Assembly: GCA_009763385.1 (NCBI GenBank)
Contig: CM019827.1
Location: forward strand, 109,395,204 to 109,459,203
Reading direction: 5' to 3'
From: Coix lacryma-jobi var. lacryma-jobi
Lineage: Eukaryota > Streptophyta > Magnoliopsida > Poales > Poaceae
Length of the DNA: 64,000 nt
Shown here: piece by piece, positions 12,271-24,008 of the stretch
Layout: each line of letters starts with the position of its first letter
How positions within the stretch are numbered: position 1 is the first letter of the stretch
Position numbers and translations under genes: made by a program
The notes under the pieces: generated by a model
What the model saw: only the letters and a program-made list of their open reading frames with translations
What the model was told of the DNA's origin: nothing
The model's database searches: none

Positions 12271-14964
12271 TCAATAAAAAGACATAGGGTGAGCATACGG
12301 TCCAACACTGGGGTTAGTGAAGTAAGGGGAATACCAGTGTTGGGCCGGCTGCTCAAAAGAACGGTTAGCAGAAAAACCATTCCTAGCACGTCTACGAGAG
12401 GAGTGATCACCACGTAGAGGAAAACGTGGTCCGCTAAGGGAGGAGCGTCCATCGCGATACTCAAAACGCGGTGGGGGAAAACGCTCAACTACAAAGCCTC
12501 CGCCACGGGGTCCATAGCCTACAACTGCAGGCTCCCACCGGGCACGCTCTCTATGAGGCCTAGGCCTAGCAACTTGAGGCACTGCACCTCTAGGCCTAGC
12601 ATCTCTCCTCGGAGCTCTCTGCTGCCTAGGCCTGGGAACTTGAGGTTCTGGACCTCTGGGCCTAGCAGCACGTCTCGGTGCTCTCCTCTGAACATTCGGC
12701 ACATGTACATCATGGAAAGGATGGTACATGTCCCGATTGTTCATCTCCCTAGCACGGCGCGTCTCTCTCTTGCGCCTAAAGCAGAACTCGCTCAAGTGTC
12801 CATCTCTCCCACAGAAGTCACAATGATACCTCACCGCACGCAAAGGGGGTTGTTAGTACTCATGACTGTGGGTGTGGATCACTTTGCCCTTCTGTGGCAA
12901 ACACTCCTCCTGGATGGGTGGCATTGTGTCCAGCTTGTTTCTGAGGTGATTGGGTTTGGGATGCCATACTTGGTTCTTGGGTGGAGCTCTCGGGGGTTCC
13001 TCAAACACCCCATCCTTGGTGGTAGGCTTGACGGGCTCTTTGGGTGGAAGCTTGGTCAGTTTGGGAGTAGTGGTGGAGTTGGGCTTCTCACATGGGTTCA
13101 GACCACTCGACTCTCCGACCTTCCCAAACGCAGAAAGATCAACACCCGGGGCAAAACCTACACCAGGACTTCCAGCAGCTCGCTTAAATTGGGAGATCAT
13201 CATCCCGAGCTGTGGCTCACTACAAGAGACCCATGACAAGATGGTCCGAAGGTATGTGTTTTCTTCCTCGGTTTGCATCTTGTCATGCTTCACATTGGCT
13301 ATCTCCATCTCCAACCCCTCACACAAAGCACACTTAGCCACACAAGTGCTACCTGAGTTGGCCTCCTCAAGAGACATAATCTTGGCATTCTTCTCTGCCA
13401 ACTCAGATTGCAAGACAGGACAAGTCTTGCACGCACCCAACAGAGAAGGTCTAGCCTTCAGCTCATCCACCTCTCCTACCAACGCAGCATACTTACCTCT
13501 CAAAGTGAGAAGGTCAGTCATGTGCATGGTGCACATCTCACACTCAACCTCCTCCGACACGACCACGGTGGACTTGGCAAACTCAAGCTCTCTCACCGTG
13601 TCCTCCCACTTCTGCCTAAACTCCTTGCCCTCTCTAGCGGCACGACTAAGCAGCTTATCCTGACTAAGCAAGGCGGCAGTAAGCTTCTCATTCTCTGCAA
13701 AGAGCTCATCGTGGGTCATGGATACCTGGGAGGTGTTGTCGTCGTCGTCGTTCCGAGGGGAGTTCACCAGCTCGCCGTCGACCTCCTTACCGAGGGCCAT
13801 GGTGCAGAGGACGTCGTCGTCGGTGAAGAAGCAGATACTGTTCAGCTTGTCCTCGATCCTCTTCTTCTTTTCGGACTCGTCGTCGCTTGAGCAAGCGAAG
13901 TCGTCATCAGAGCCGTCGATGTCGCTGAGCGTGGTGAAGAACGCACGCTGCTCAGCCTGGGCCTTCTCCAAGTACTTCTTCTTGATGTACTCCTTGTTGA
14001 AGCCGCCCCTCTGCTTGTGCCTTGCAGGGACGTACTTCTCCTTGCACTTGCCAGAGTCGTACTTGTGCCCATGATCGCCCTTCCCAGATGAATGCTTCTT
14101 CTTGGGACAGTTGGCGATGAAGTGGTCGGGGTCGCCGCACTCAAAGCATCCTGAGCGTCCTCCACCGCGGCGACGGTTCATGCGGTTGTTGTGGAACCGC
14201 GTGAACCGGTTGGCGAGCATTGCCAACTCGTCATCCCCCAATGACTCAAGCTGGTCTTTTGTGACAGAAAAGAGAGACGAAAGAGCAAAACCTCCAGAGG
14301 GGTTAGAAGAGCCAGAAACCAAAGCCATAGTCGGGCCAGAAGGATTCTCATAAGAAGCCCTCGACATGGCGTCAATCTCGCTAGACTTGAGCTTACTAAA
14401 GAGCTCGTCGCAAGTGAGGGTCTCATAGTTAGACGATTCGATGATCGCTTGGACCTTTGAGTCCCACACCGACCGATCAAGAGTGTGCAAAAGCTTCAAG
14501 GCCCTCTCATGATCGTCAAAAGGCAACAGCTCCTTGTTCGCTCTCATCTTGTTGACAATGACCTGAAAGTGAGCGAATAAACTCTCTATGCTCTCGCCAG
14601 GCATATGTCGAAAGTTCTCATACTCCCGCTTGTGCGACTCATAGAGGCGGGATTTGACCTGAGTGGTTCCCTCATGGAAGTGCATGAGGGTCGCCCAAAT
14701 CTCGCGAGCCGTGGGGAGGTGAGAAACACGATCAAACTCAGACATGCTCAAACAGGAGAACAAGGCGTTACGTGCCCGGCTATTGGCCTCGTGCTCATCG
14801 ATCTGGAGCTGAGTGATACGAGCAGCCAAGACAACGTAATCGGCCTTGTTGCAAATCTCCCAAACAGAAGAGCCCATGCTCTAGAGATAGGCCGACATGC
14901 GTATCTTCCAATACGCATAGTTCGTCCCATCAAAGAACGACGGTTTGCCCACACCGCGATCCAT
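12271..14964 (-). pseudogene. Element C gag (two nonsense codons)
   Basis: About 897 codons beginning MDRGVGKPSFFDG, the start chosen by homology to A. The N-terminal part is the copia gag core (YAYWKIRM ... WATLMHFHEGTTQVK). It is followed by a CCHC knuckle CFECGDPDHFIANC, an acidic region, a probable coiled coil rich in Glu/Lys, and a second knuckle CDFCGRDGHLSEFC near the C terminus, then an Arg/Pro-rich tail. Stops are TAG at 14881-14883 (A has CAG) and TAA at about 12853 (A has CAA). The gag ends with TGA; pol begins 15 nt later in another frame. Confidence 0.9.
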
Positions 14965-15013
14965 GTCGCCTTCTGTGGATCTGGAACCGGCTAAGGTGGA
15001 AGATCCTTAACCT

Positions 15014-15025
15014 GCTCCGATACCA
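15014..15025 (-). other. Element C primer-binding site
   Basis: Plus-strand GCTCCGATACCA is complementary to the initiator-methionine tRNA 3' end with one mismatch (canonical GCTCTGATACCA). It lies two bases from the 5' LTR. Confidence 0.85.
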
Positions 15026-15027
15026 AT

Positions 15028-16962
15028 TGAAGGACCGAGAAGCAACCAGAAAGCGACCAGAGGGGGGGGGGTGAATGGGAGCTTCAAATTTTCCTTTCGG
15101 AAACTAGAAGCCACTGTCCCGAGAATCACCCCAAAAGACAAACCCTAGAGCTTGCTAATGTCCACGACCCTAGATGAAGGGTGGATGCTTCCAAGAAGCA
15201 CAGCGGGACACTACACAACTCTAGAAAGCCAACGCAAAAGACGGAAACCAAATCCGACAACGAACGAACGAGCTGCGAATGAAAATGCGCGAAACAGCTT
15301 GGACCAGACTCTGACTGCGTCCGGTCAGTCACCACCGGACGCATCCGGTCTCAAGAAAATGGTTCTGGAACCTTACTGTTCCTGACCGGACTCACGAGCT
15401 GGGAGCGTCCGGTCAACAACAGTGCGTCCGGTCAAAAGATGACAAGCTCAATGAACAGTGCGATGAGTGAGTCCGGTCGAACAAGAAACCCAGCGTCCGG
15501 TCAGCTAGAGAAAATCGCCACGCGACATTCAACCACCGGACGCGTCCGGTCAACGCGAGGACAGCGTTCGGTCACCCCAACAGCAGCCTGTTCGTCCACC
15601 GATTCGACTCGATCTCACCCAAAACGAATCCTCTAGGGATCAAACTTGGTGAGAAGAGTCAAAAGGAGTATAGTGAGCTATCCCTAAGAGATCATGGCTC
15701 GAACCTATCTCCAAATCGATGAATCGAAGAATTTCAGGGGAAGGGAGAAAACTTGACCCGAAACAAAAATCGATCGATCTCCTAGACTGTGAGGTTAGAG
15801 GAGAATTCCTTCGGTGGAAAGAAGTGCCTCACGATCTAGAACAACTTGGTTCAAACGGTTTTGCAAAAGATGAACCAAGCTAAGAGATCAAGCGATGGGA
15901 AAATCGTGGAGAAAAAGGATTCCGCGAAGAACACGAATGAAACGCGAATCACAACCACGAATCTGCAACCGTGTGGCTACCACACGCTACAACAGTGAGG
16001 ATACGGCCTCACTTCCTCAAAATCAACAGTGCACAAAGGCAAGTCTCTCTGCGGATCTCAGCTAGCTACAGCAGGGGATGGGAGAGCGGAAAACCCTAAG
16101 TGCGAAAGAGCAAATGACTGAGATCGAAAGGGAGGAGGGAGTCTCCCGACTACTTATCCTACTACTAGCCTAAGTCTAATTCCTACTCTACGCCTCTCTA
16201 TTCTAATTATAGAGCGAACCAGCTAAACCCTAGGGTTATTCTGGACCAACTCGGTGGTAGGTGTATCCGACGGCCACGCCCGCACAATTCGAAGCGTTGC
16301 CTCGACGCAACCTCCAGATTGCCGCCACGTGCCGCCACCGCTCTGCACCCCCGGTTTTGTGGCCCAAACCGGGAAACCAGCCTTTTCCAGCCATCCCCCG
16401 GTTTTGAGGCCCAAACCGGGAAACCAGCCCACCAGCTTCTGAGTTTTGAGGCCAAACTCAGCAAACCCTCAGCGCCCAGGTTTTGAGGCCCAAACCTGGA
16501 AACCGTCCTCAGCCCGAGTTTTGTGGCCAAACTCGGAAACCATCCGCACCCAGGTTTTGAGGCCCAAACCTGGAAACCGTCCACCCGATGGTTTTTCCCT
16601 GGCTCTACCACCAAACCGACGTCGTAGAGGGGATGCACCGCCCGTGCACCCCGTCCACCGACACGTGTCCCCAAGTCTACGACTTAGGCAACACATGACC
16701 GCAAGTCTTCGCTCGTTGCTGTCCCAGGCTGCCAGCCACCACAGCTGATCCTCGGGCCTCTGGTCCCTCAGTCCAAGCCTCACGTCCGCCCTTCGCCACT
16801 CTTGGTCCATCGGCACGACACGTCTCTACTTGACCTTCACCTCGCCTTTGATCACTGCATCCGTGCTCGACACCTGCACAACACAAGCCAAAGAACATGC
16901 GCATCATCCCAGTTGACAATCACTCATCACTCAGAGACCCGGCATACACCCATGTATCCGCA
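15028..16962 (-). repeat. Element C 5' LTR
   Basis: The 1935-bp LTR starts TGAAGGACCGAG and ends ATCCGCA. The outer parts match A's LTRs. The internal palindrome array (about 15310-15570) uses a CGTCCGGTCA / ACCGGACG motif in place of A's CGGACTGTCCG. The covarying hairpin array is at about 16350-16612. Confidence 0.92.
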
Positions 16963-17269
16963 GTGTCTCTCAAGCGAACTTTAGTTTGTCGATTTGAGCA
17001 CTTTTCTCCACATCTAGCCAACCTAATTTGTGACCCTCTTGATAGTCTGGCTTACCTATAACTCAAGTTTAAAATTGAAATTTTAAACTACCACTTGAGC
17101 TAGGCATCTTTATGTCCAAATGTGTCCAAACGTGCTTTGTTCACGAGATCATAACATTTCAAATCTTTCTAGGACTAACACCTGCATACATGCTTTTATA
17201 AACCGGTTAGTCCCTAATTTGATTGTCATTAATTAGCCAAAACCCACAATGGGGGCGAATGCACTTTCA
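16963..17269 (-). repeat. Element B 3' LTR, second fragment
   Basis: It matches 40422-40730 and ends GCACTTTCA. The adjacent purine-rich tract on the minus strand (plus-strand ACTCCCCCTTTTTGG at 17271-17285) is B's polypurine tract. Confidence 0.9.
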
Positions 17270-17805
17270 AACTCCCCCTTTTTGGTAATTGATGACAACC
17301 AACTTAGGCTTACAATAAGGATAGAAAGAATTGAAGCTTTTGAATTCCAAAAATTTAGTTCGAGCTCCCCCTTAGTGTATGCTTTGGATATGAATTTCAA
17401 ACCTTGACTTAAAGCAAGGTTGCATACACAAGAACAAGAGCTCCCCCTAAATTTTGTAATCCATGGGGTGCCTAAGTGTGCGTGACAACATCATATAACA
17501 ATTTGTGATGCAAGAATTACTTGACATGGTGATCCACAAAATAATAAAATAAAGCGAAAAACAACAATCACCATCCATGACAAGAGCAGAAATAGAGGGG
17601 ATGAAACATACATGAAAGAATTTAACAAAATAGCTCAAATGTTTACATCCCATCACATCACAAATAAAAGAGTAGCAATACCACACTTAGTTCTCAAAGA
17701 TTAACTCTCTCTCACAGGCTAGCTATTACATCAAGATAGATAAGCCTAACACTCCCCCTTTGTCATCAAATGCCAAAAGGGGTAGGCCAAGATAAGCAAG
17801 AACAA
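17270..17805 (-). other. Element B 3' non-coding region
   Basis: It holds several polypurine-tract-like motifs read on the plus strand as CTCCCCCTT or CTCCCCCTA (near 17272, 17365, 17440 and 17752). No coding frame with a domain is visible. Confidence 0.7.
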
Positions 17806-19853
17806 CTAATAGTAGCCACCTGGATACAGACCACCAAAGAGAGACGAGTAAGCATTGGCACCAAGATCTCCACCTGGATACGATGACAAAGGGGCATCAG
17901 AAGGATCCAGCGGAGGAGTGGGGTCGCGGAAGCCACCACTCCTGGCTGGATCAGCGTCGGGGGCAGCAAAGCCCATGTAGGAGCCACCACCGCCACCCTG
18001 GTACGAGGTGGATTCACCACCAAGTGAGGGATCCATACCGTAGTCGGGGTAGAAGGGCGGAGGCTGGTACGAAGGCGGGGGCTGAAGAGGCTGATACATC
18101 TCAGAGGAGAAGATCCCGGCCTCATCACCACCAGCTGGCTGCTGCGGCTACTGCTGGCCACCATCGTCATCGTCATCATCGTCATCATCATCATCATCAC
18201 GCCGAGGCTGAGCGTCGTACTCGGCGAAGGGGTCCGGAAAGGGTCGGGGCGGCAAACGAGGAGGAAGACCAAGGTGCTCACGCACCTCCTGATGATGCCG
18301 CTCGTCGCGCTCGGCCCTGTAGCACATCCACTGGAACATCTTGCCGAGTGCGGAGCGAAGACCGCCACTCCTACGCCTCTCACGACGTGGAGGAGGAGCG
18401 GTAGCAGGAGGCACCTCTCCATGAGCCTGCTTTGGGCCATGTGCCTCGCCAGGAGCTGCAGCTGCTGCTGGAATGTCTGCTGTTGGAATGTCACCACCTT
18501 CATCAACCTTTTCCTTGCCCGCGAAACTCGTGGAAGAGAACTTGCGAACACTGTACTCCTTCACGGTCCGATCATACTCTAAGGTGGCTCCAACCACATG
18601 CTCAATGACGTGCATAAGATATGGAGCATAAGGCAGGTTCTTGTGAGGGTCATTGTACACATCTGAGATCTTCTGCCAGAGAAAGTGTGAAATGCTGAAA
18701 CGTCCATCTCGCCGAGCAAACTGGACAAGGACCTTGGCAGCATCATCTCTCAAATTATCATTGTCTCCAACTTTGGGGTCCAGGGTAAGGCGCATGAAGT
18801 TGTTGAGCACGAAGTAAGCAGGCTTTAGTCCAAAGACTTTGAAGTAAGCCCAAGCACCATCCATGTAAACCCCAGATTTCTGCAGATGCTCATAATACAT
18901 GCCCCCACCATACATCTCAGATAGTCGAGGGGCATTCATGTCTTCTCTATTGAACCCCAACAGCCTGGCAAAGGTGACGAAGTTGCACCTGTAGTGCACT
19001 CCCTGGGTCATCCAATGCAGCACCTTAGCCTCCTGATCAATGAATAGAGTCGCCCAGAACTAACAGATAATCTCTTGATTGAAACTGTGCTCGTCAGATA
19101 TCAACCCCAAAATCCTCCACTCCTCTAACCTCTGCACCAAAGCCTGAATCTCCTCTGAATCCTTGTCTGTCAAGGAGCGGATTGCCAGCCGCTTATGCTC
19201 AAAGAGAGGCGGATGGCCCTTAGTACAGAAGCTCTTCCAGCAGACAGACACGTAGTAGTCCTGCTGAAAACGGGACCAAAACCTTCTGTCCACTGTGTCA
19301 TCTCTGACAAAAAGATAAGGGTTTTCCATCCTCTGGGCCCTCAACAAGTTTGCCTTCTTCCTGTATGAGTAGTCCATGGTATTACCAAGATGAACAGGAG
19401 AAGACATCAGGGCACCGGCTTCAGGGTGCATATGAAACACCCGGATGTCGGAGGAGATGGAGCTCCAACGCGAGGATCGATAGACCGACCCTCCCTCTCA
19501 GCTCCAGCTCCCAACTCGACTCTGCCCACTATCACGCTGTGCAGGCGCCCTAGCGGACCACTGACAGGGGGCGGTGGAGGTGGAGGAGCAGCATGACCAC
19601 TCCCACCTACACCGCTGCCACCAGCACCACTGACACTGGCTCTACCTCTGCCACTGTCGACACTACGACGGCTCCTGGACGAACGTCCACGCACCTGTCG
19701 AGTGACGTCCTCGCTGCTCCCACCAGCCCGGGCACGACGCCTAGGATTACGGTGCTGCGGCTCTCCCTGCTGCACATCACCAAGCCCCAAAGCCACATAC
19801 TCTTCCTCATCATCCGCTCCGGCCTGGTGAGAGGGCCTCCGGCCATGCGACAT
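17806..19853 (-). pseudogene. Element B third ORF (env-like position, plant retrotransposon ORF), degenerate
   Basis: About 680 codons downstream of pol and in the same sense. It begins MSHGRRPSHQ with an Arg/Ser-rich and Pro/Gly-rich N-terminal region. It changes frame near 19440 and continues as HMHPEAGALMSSPV. The central globular part contains DRRFWSRFQQDYYVSV, LHWMTQGVHYRCNFVTFARL and KVFGLKPAYFVLNNFMRL. It ends with an acidic poly-Asp stretch and a Pro/Tyr/Gly-rich tail ending FGGLYPGGYY. In-frame TAG codons lie at about 19060 and 18148 (the latter probably from CAG). The central part resembles the 'putative plant transposon protein' type ORFs carried by some plant retrotransposons. I see no clear signal peptide or fusion peptide, so calling it an envelope would be unsupported. 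Its function is unknown. Confidence 0.65.
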
Positions 19854-20695
19854 CTAGAACAAGATAGCATAGACTGAAGTGAGACAAAGATGATAGAAAG
19901 ACAACTTCAAAGGATGTAGCAAAGATGACGGTCAAGATCGGGGAGGGAAGCGCCTCACTGTGCGCGGTCGGTACTACCGCCCGAGGAGGGTCGGTACTAC
20001 CGACCGCACTGCAGCGTGCGGTTCCCTTCAATCCAATCACACAAATCGTCCATGAACTTGCAAACCATACATCCTAAAAGCATCTATACACTAGATAGAG
20101 CAATTCTACCAAAGGAATCGACCTAGAACAAGGTACATTGAGAGATTGGGCAAGAACACCCTAGTACCTTGCTACTCGTGAAGAAGAGGCCGAAATCCAA
20201 TGAAGGAGGAACTTCTGGGCTTCAAGAACACCACCAAGATGATCTCCACACTCCAAAGCACCTTCACACCAGATGGATTTGGATTTGAGTGGAGGAGGAA
20301 GGAGATCGAGAGGAGGAGAGGGTGCGGCGGCTGCACGGGCTGAAGGAAGCCAGCGGCCACGGTGAAAAACTTTGACTGGATAGGGTTGAAAGAGAAGTCA
20401 CCGCGACCTTTTATACCAGGGTCAAACCATGGTCGGTACTACCGCCCCCAAGGGGTCGGTACTACCGACCCTATGGCGGTACTACCGACCACGCGTTTCC
20501 AGAGCCGACAGAGAGCTATTCTAGGAGAACTTTGTGTGGCACACTACACAAACTTCAATCATGTCCAGATTTCATATAAACAGTACATAGCCATGGACAT
20601 AAGAGAAGCATGCAAAATAGATTTTGAAATCACACACAATATTTTGTCAAAGCGTTTGTCTAGGTCTCTAGGTGAAAACAAAAATGTGCAAAACA
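19854..20695 (-). promoter_or_regulatory. Element B internal region with a TATA promoter ahead of the third ORF
   Basis: Read on the minus strand, a TATA box (TATAAAA, 20409-20415) is preceded by three copies of the palindromic GGCGGTAGTACCG / GGTCGGTAGTACCGACC motif (about 20430-20495). These are the same motifs that precede the TATA box in B's LTR. It is followed by about 550 nt resembling a plant 5' leader (CT-rich stretch at about 20275-20310) up to the ORF start at 19853. Two more palindrome copies lie at 19967-20008. A plausible 3' splice site (TTGTTCTAG) directly precedes the ATG. Promoter activity is inferred. Confidence 0.55.
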
Positions 20696-23600
20696 TCAAG
20701 CCACGTTACGAGAATCAATGATATTTAGTTCACTCCTCAAAGCACAAAATCTTGACTCATCTAAAGGCTTTGTGAAGATATCGGCTAGTTGCTTTTTGGT
20801 GCTCACATGGCGTATTGCGATATCTCCTTTGGCTTCATGGTCTCTCAAGAAATGGTGTCAGATGTCAATGTGTTTTGTGCGAGAATGGTTTACGGGATTG
20901 TTGGCTATCTTGATAGCACTCTCATTGTCACACAAAAGTGGAATCTTATTTTCCTCACATCCAAAATCTTTTAGTGTTTGCTTCATCCAAAGTAGTTGAG
21001 CACAGCATGCGCCGGCCGCCACATACTCGGCTTCAGCAGTGGATAGGGCAACACTATTTTGTTTCTTGGAACTCCAAGACACCAAAGACCTTCCAATAAA
21101 TTGGCAAGTCCCAGTAGTACTCTTCCGATCTACTTTGCAACCGGCATAGTCTGAATCGGAATAGCCAAGTAGATCAAAAGTGGAGCCCTTGGGATACCAC
21201 AAGCCAAGATTAGGAGTGTGCACTAAGTATTGAAAGATTCTCTTAACGACCATAATATGACATTCTTTTGGATTAGCTTGAAATCTTGCACACATGCACA
21301 CGCTAAGCATAATATCAGGCCTAGATGCACAAAGGTAAAGCAATGAACCGATCCTAGAGCGATATACCTTTTGGTCCACTGACTTACCATCCTCATTTAG
21401 ATCAAGATGTCCATTGGTAGGCATGGGGGTCTTGATGGGTTTGGACTTGTCCATCTCAAACTTCTTTAGCATGTCTCTTGTATACTTGGTTTGACTAATG
21501 AACGTGCCATCCTTGAGTTGCTTGATTTGAAATCCAAGGAAATACTTCAACTCACCCATCATGGACATCTCGAACCTTTTGGTCATGATCCTACTAAATT
21601 CCTCACAAAAAGTCACATTAGTACTACCAAATATTATGTCATCGACATATATTTGGCACACAAAGATATCATTATCGACTTTGCGAGTAAATAGAGTAGC
21701 GTCGGCCCTTCCTATCTCAAAACCCTTTTTGAGTAGGAAGTCCTTAAGGCAATCATACCAAGCTCTAGGGGCTTGCTTGAGCCCATAGAGCGCCTTGTCG
21801 AGCTTGTAGACGTGGTTGGGATACTTAGGATCTTCAAAACCCGGTGGTTGCTCCACATATACCAATTCGGAGAGGGGGCCGTTGAGGAATGCACTTTTCA
21901 CGTCCATTTGGTATAGCTTGAAATCATGGTGAGTAGCAAAGGCAAGTAATATACGAATTGACTCAAGCCTAGCTACGGGTGCATAGGTTTCCCCAAAATA
22001 CAAACCTTCGATTTGAGTGAAACCTTGAGCCACCAACCGTGCCTTGTTTCTTGTTACCACGCCATGCTCGTCTTGTTTGTTGCGGAAGACCCATTTGGTT
22101 CCTATCACATTTTGCTTGGGTCTTTCCACCAAGGACCAGACTTCATTCCTGGTGAAGTTGTTCAACTCTTCTTGCATAGCCATCACCCAATCCGGATCAT
22201 CAAGTGCATCATCCACCCTAAGAGGTTCCAAAGAGGAGACAAACAAGTAATGTTCACAAAAATTTGCTAAACGTGAACGTGTCGTTACCCCACGACGTAT
22301 GCTCCCCAGTATGTTGTCAACGGGATGATCCCGTGGAATAGTATGGTGCACTTTAGGATGTGGCACGAGTGATCTCCTTTGGATGGGTCCATCTTCATCA
22401 TCTTCGTCACATGTGGGAATGTCCCCATCATCTTGTCGGTCTTCATGTTGAGCTTGTGCTTGATCATCAAGTTGATGTTGCTTTTGACCATCATTTGCAC
22501 CTCCATCTATCGGAGTTGCAGAAGCTTCACCATGTACATTTGAGTGCACATGATGGACATTTGAATCTTTTAGAGTGTGCAACGGATCATCATCATCATC
22601 TTGAATCTCAACAGGTCTCACATCACCAGTTGCAAGCTTCTTGATTGCTTCGGATGGAGACATGTCATCACCTACAAGCTCATCATTGACTTGCTCCTTT
22701 TGAGAGCCATCGGATTTATCAAAGGTCACGTCTACCATTAACTCAATAGTGCCGGTGGCATTATTGAATACGCAGTATCCGTGTTCGTTAGTACCATAAC
22801 CAAATAGAAAGCCTTCATGTACCTTAGGTGCAAACTTTGAACTTTTGGCTCTCTTGTTATGTATGAAACACTTGCAGCCAAAAACTCAAAAGTAATGCAC
22901 CTTTGGTTTGTTACCGGTTAGAAGCTCGTATGGCGTCTTGTCCCTTAGCTTGTGGAGGTAGAGGCGGTTGATGGCATGACACGCGGTGTTCATCGCCTCC
23001 GCCCAAAAACCATGGGAAGTCTTGTACTCATCCAACATAGATCTTGCGGCTTCAACAAGAGTTCTATTCTTCCTTTCCACAACCCCATTTTGTTGTGGGG
23101 TATATGGAACGGAGAACTCATGCTTGATTCCTCCATCGTCAAGATATTCTTCTATGTTGGTGTTTCTAAACTCGGTCCCATTATCGCTTCTCACTTTCTT
23201 GATCTTGAGCTCAAACTCATTTTGAGCCCTTCTAGCAAACTTCTTGAAGATACCTTGGGTCTCGGTTTTATCTGCTAAAAAGAACACCCAAGTGAAACGA
23301 GAAAAGTCATCAACAATAACAAAACCATATTTGTTACCGCCGATGCTTTGGTAAGCAACGGGTCCGATGAGGTCCATGTGAACCAGCTCCAATGGTCTTG
23401 TGGTTGATACAATGTTCTTCATTGGATGCTTTGCTCCAACTTGCTTTCCTGCTTGGCACGCGCTGCAAATCCTATCTTTCTCAAACGAGACATTGGTTAC
23501 TCCAAGGATGTGCCCTTCCCTTTGAAGTTGGGCCAAGTTCCTCATCCCAACATGAGCTAGTTGGCGATGCCAAAGCCAACCCATGCTAGATTTTGTCATT

Positions 23601-23995
23601 AGACATGTTGTAGGTTCTACCTTACTAGTTGAGAAGTTAACTAGGTAAAGTTTTCCCTTCAACACGCTTTTAAAAGCAATAGAGGAATCCCTTCTTCTAG
23701 AGACGGTCACACCCTTATCCGTAAAGAGACAATCATATCCCATTTCACAAAGTTGAGAAACGGATAACAAATTGTAACTCAATGAATGCACAAGTAATAC
23801 ATTAGATATGGAGTTGTCAGTTGAGATAACAATTTTACCCAAACCAAGAACTTCTCCTTTGCCATTGTCACCAAACACAATGTTGTTACATGAGTCGTTG
23901 CTTGGTTGGAAGGAGGAGAACATTTCTTTTGCCCCAGTCATATGATTGGTGCATCCACTATCCAACACCCAACTTGACCCACCGGAGGCATATTC
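20696..23995 (-). pseudogene. Element B pol: protease, integrase, RT, RNase H (two nonsense codons)
   Basis: About 1100 codons, opening after TAG at 23996-23998. The protease has WVLDSGCTNHMTG. Integrase has the LAHVGMRNL ... CSACQAGKQ zinc region and D-D-E residues in LVHMDLIGP, RSDNGTEF and QNGVVERKNRTL. RT has YQMDVKSAFLNGP, LYGLKQAPRAWYD and YVDDIIFGS. RNase H has GYSDSDYAGC, AEAEYVAAGAC and HIDI..HHFLRDHEAKGD, ending at 20696. TGA at 22886 (in YF*VFGC) and TGA at 20858 (in HIDI*HHF) both replace a position where arginine CGA is expected, which fits methyl-CpG decay. Otherwise the catalytic residues are present. Confidence 0.92.
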
Positions 23996-24008
23996 CTACA
24001 AAACAAGA

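Larger units (their letters stand above)
7207..16962 (-). mobile_element. Element C: Sirevirus of the A family, inserted in B's 3' LTR
   Basis: C is the same family as A: gag, pol and untranslated regions align along their length. Minus-strand order is 5' LTR (15028-16962), PBS (15014-15025), gag (12271-14964), pol (9068-12256), 3' region (7519-9067) and a truncated 3' LTR (7207-7518). After its right LTR comes GTGTC (16963-16967), which is also the sequence at the equivalent point in B's intact LTR (about 40422). That is consistent with a 5-bp duplication whose left copy has been deleted. About 1.6 kb of C's left LTR and about 0.95 kb of B's LTR are missing at the left junction. Confidence 0.9.

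Noticed and set aside
12553..13236. Long plus-strand frames opposite gag and pol (also 9248-9895, 4883-5512, 42869-43504)
   Set aside because: They are antisense shadows of Sirevirus gag and pol frames with no motifs of their own.
17806..19853. Envelope protein call for B's third ORF
   Set aside because: Position fits env-like ORFs of Sireviruses, but I see no signal peptide, fusion peptide or convincing transmembrane helix, so only the position is described.
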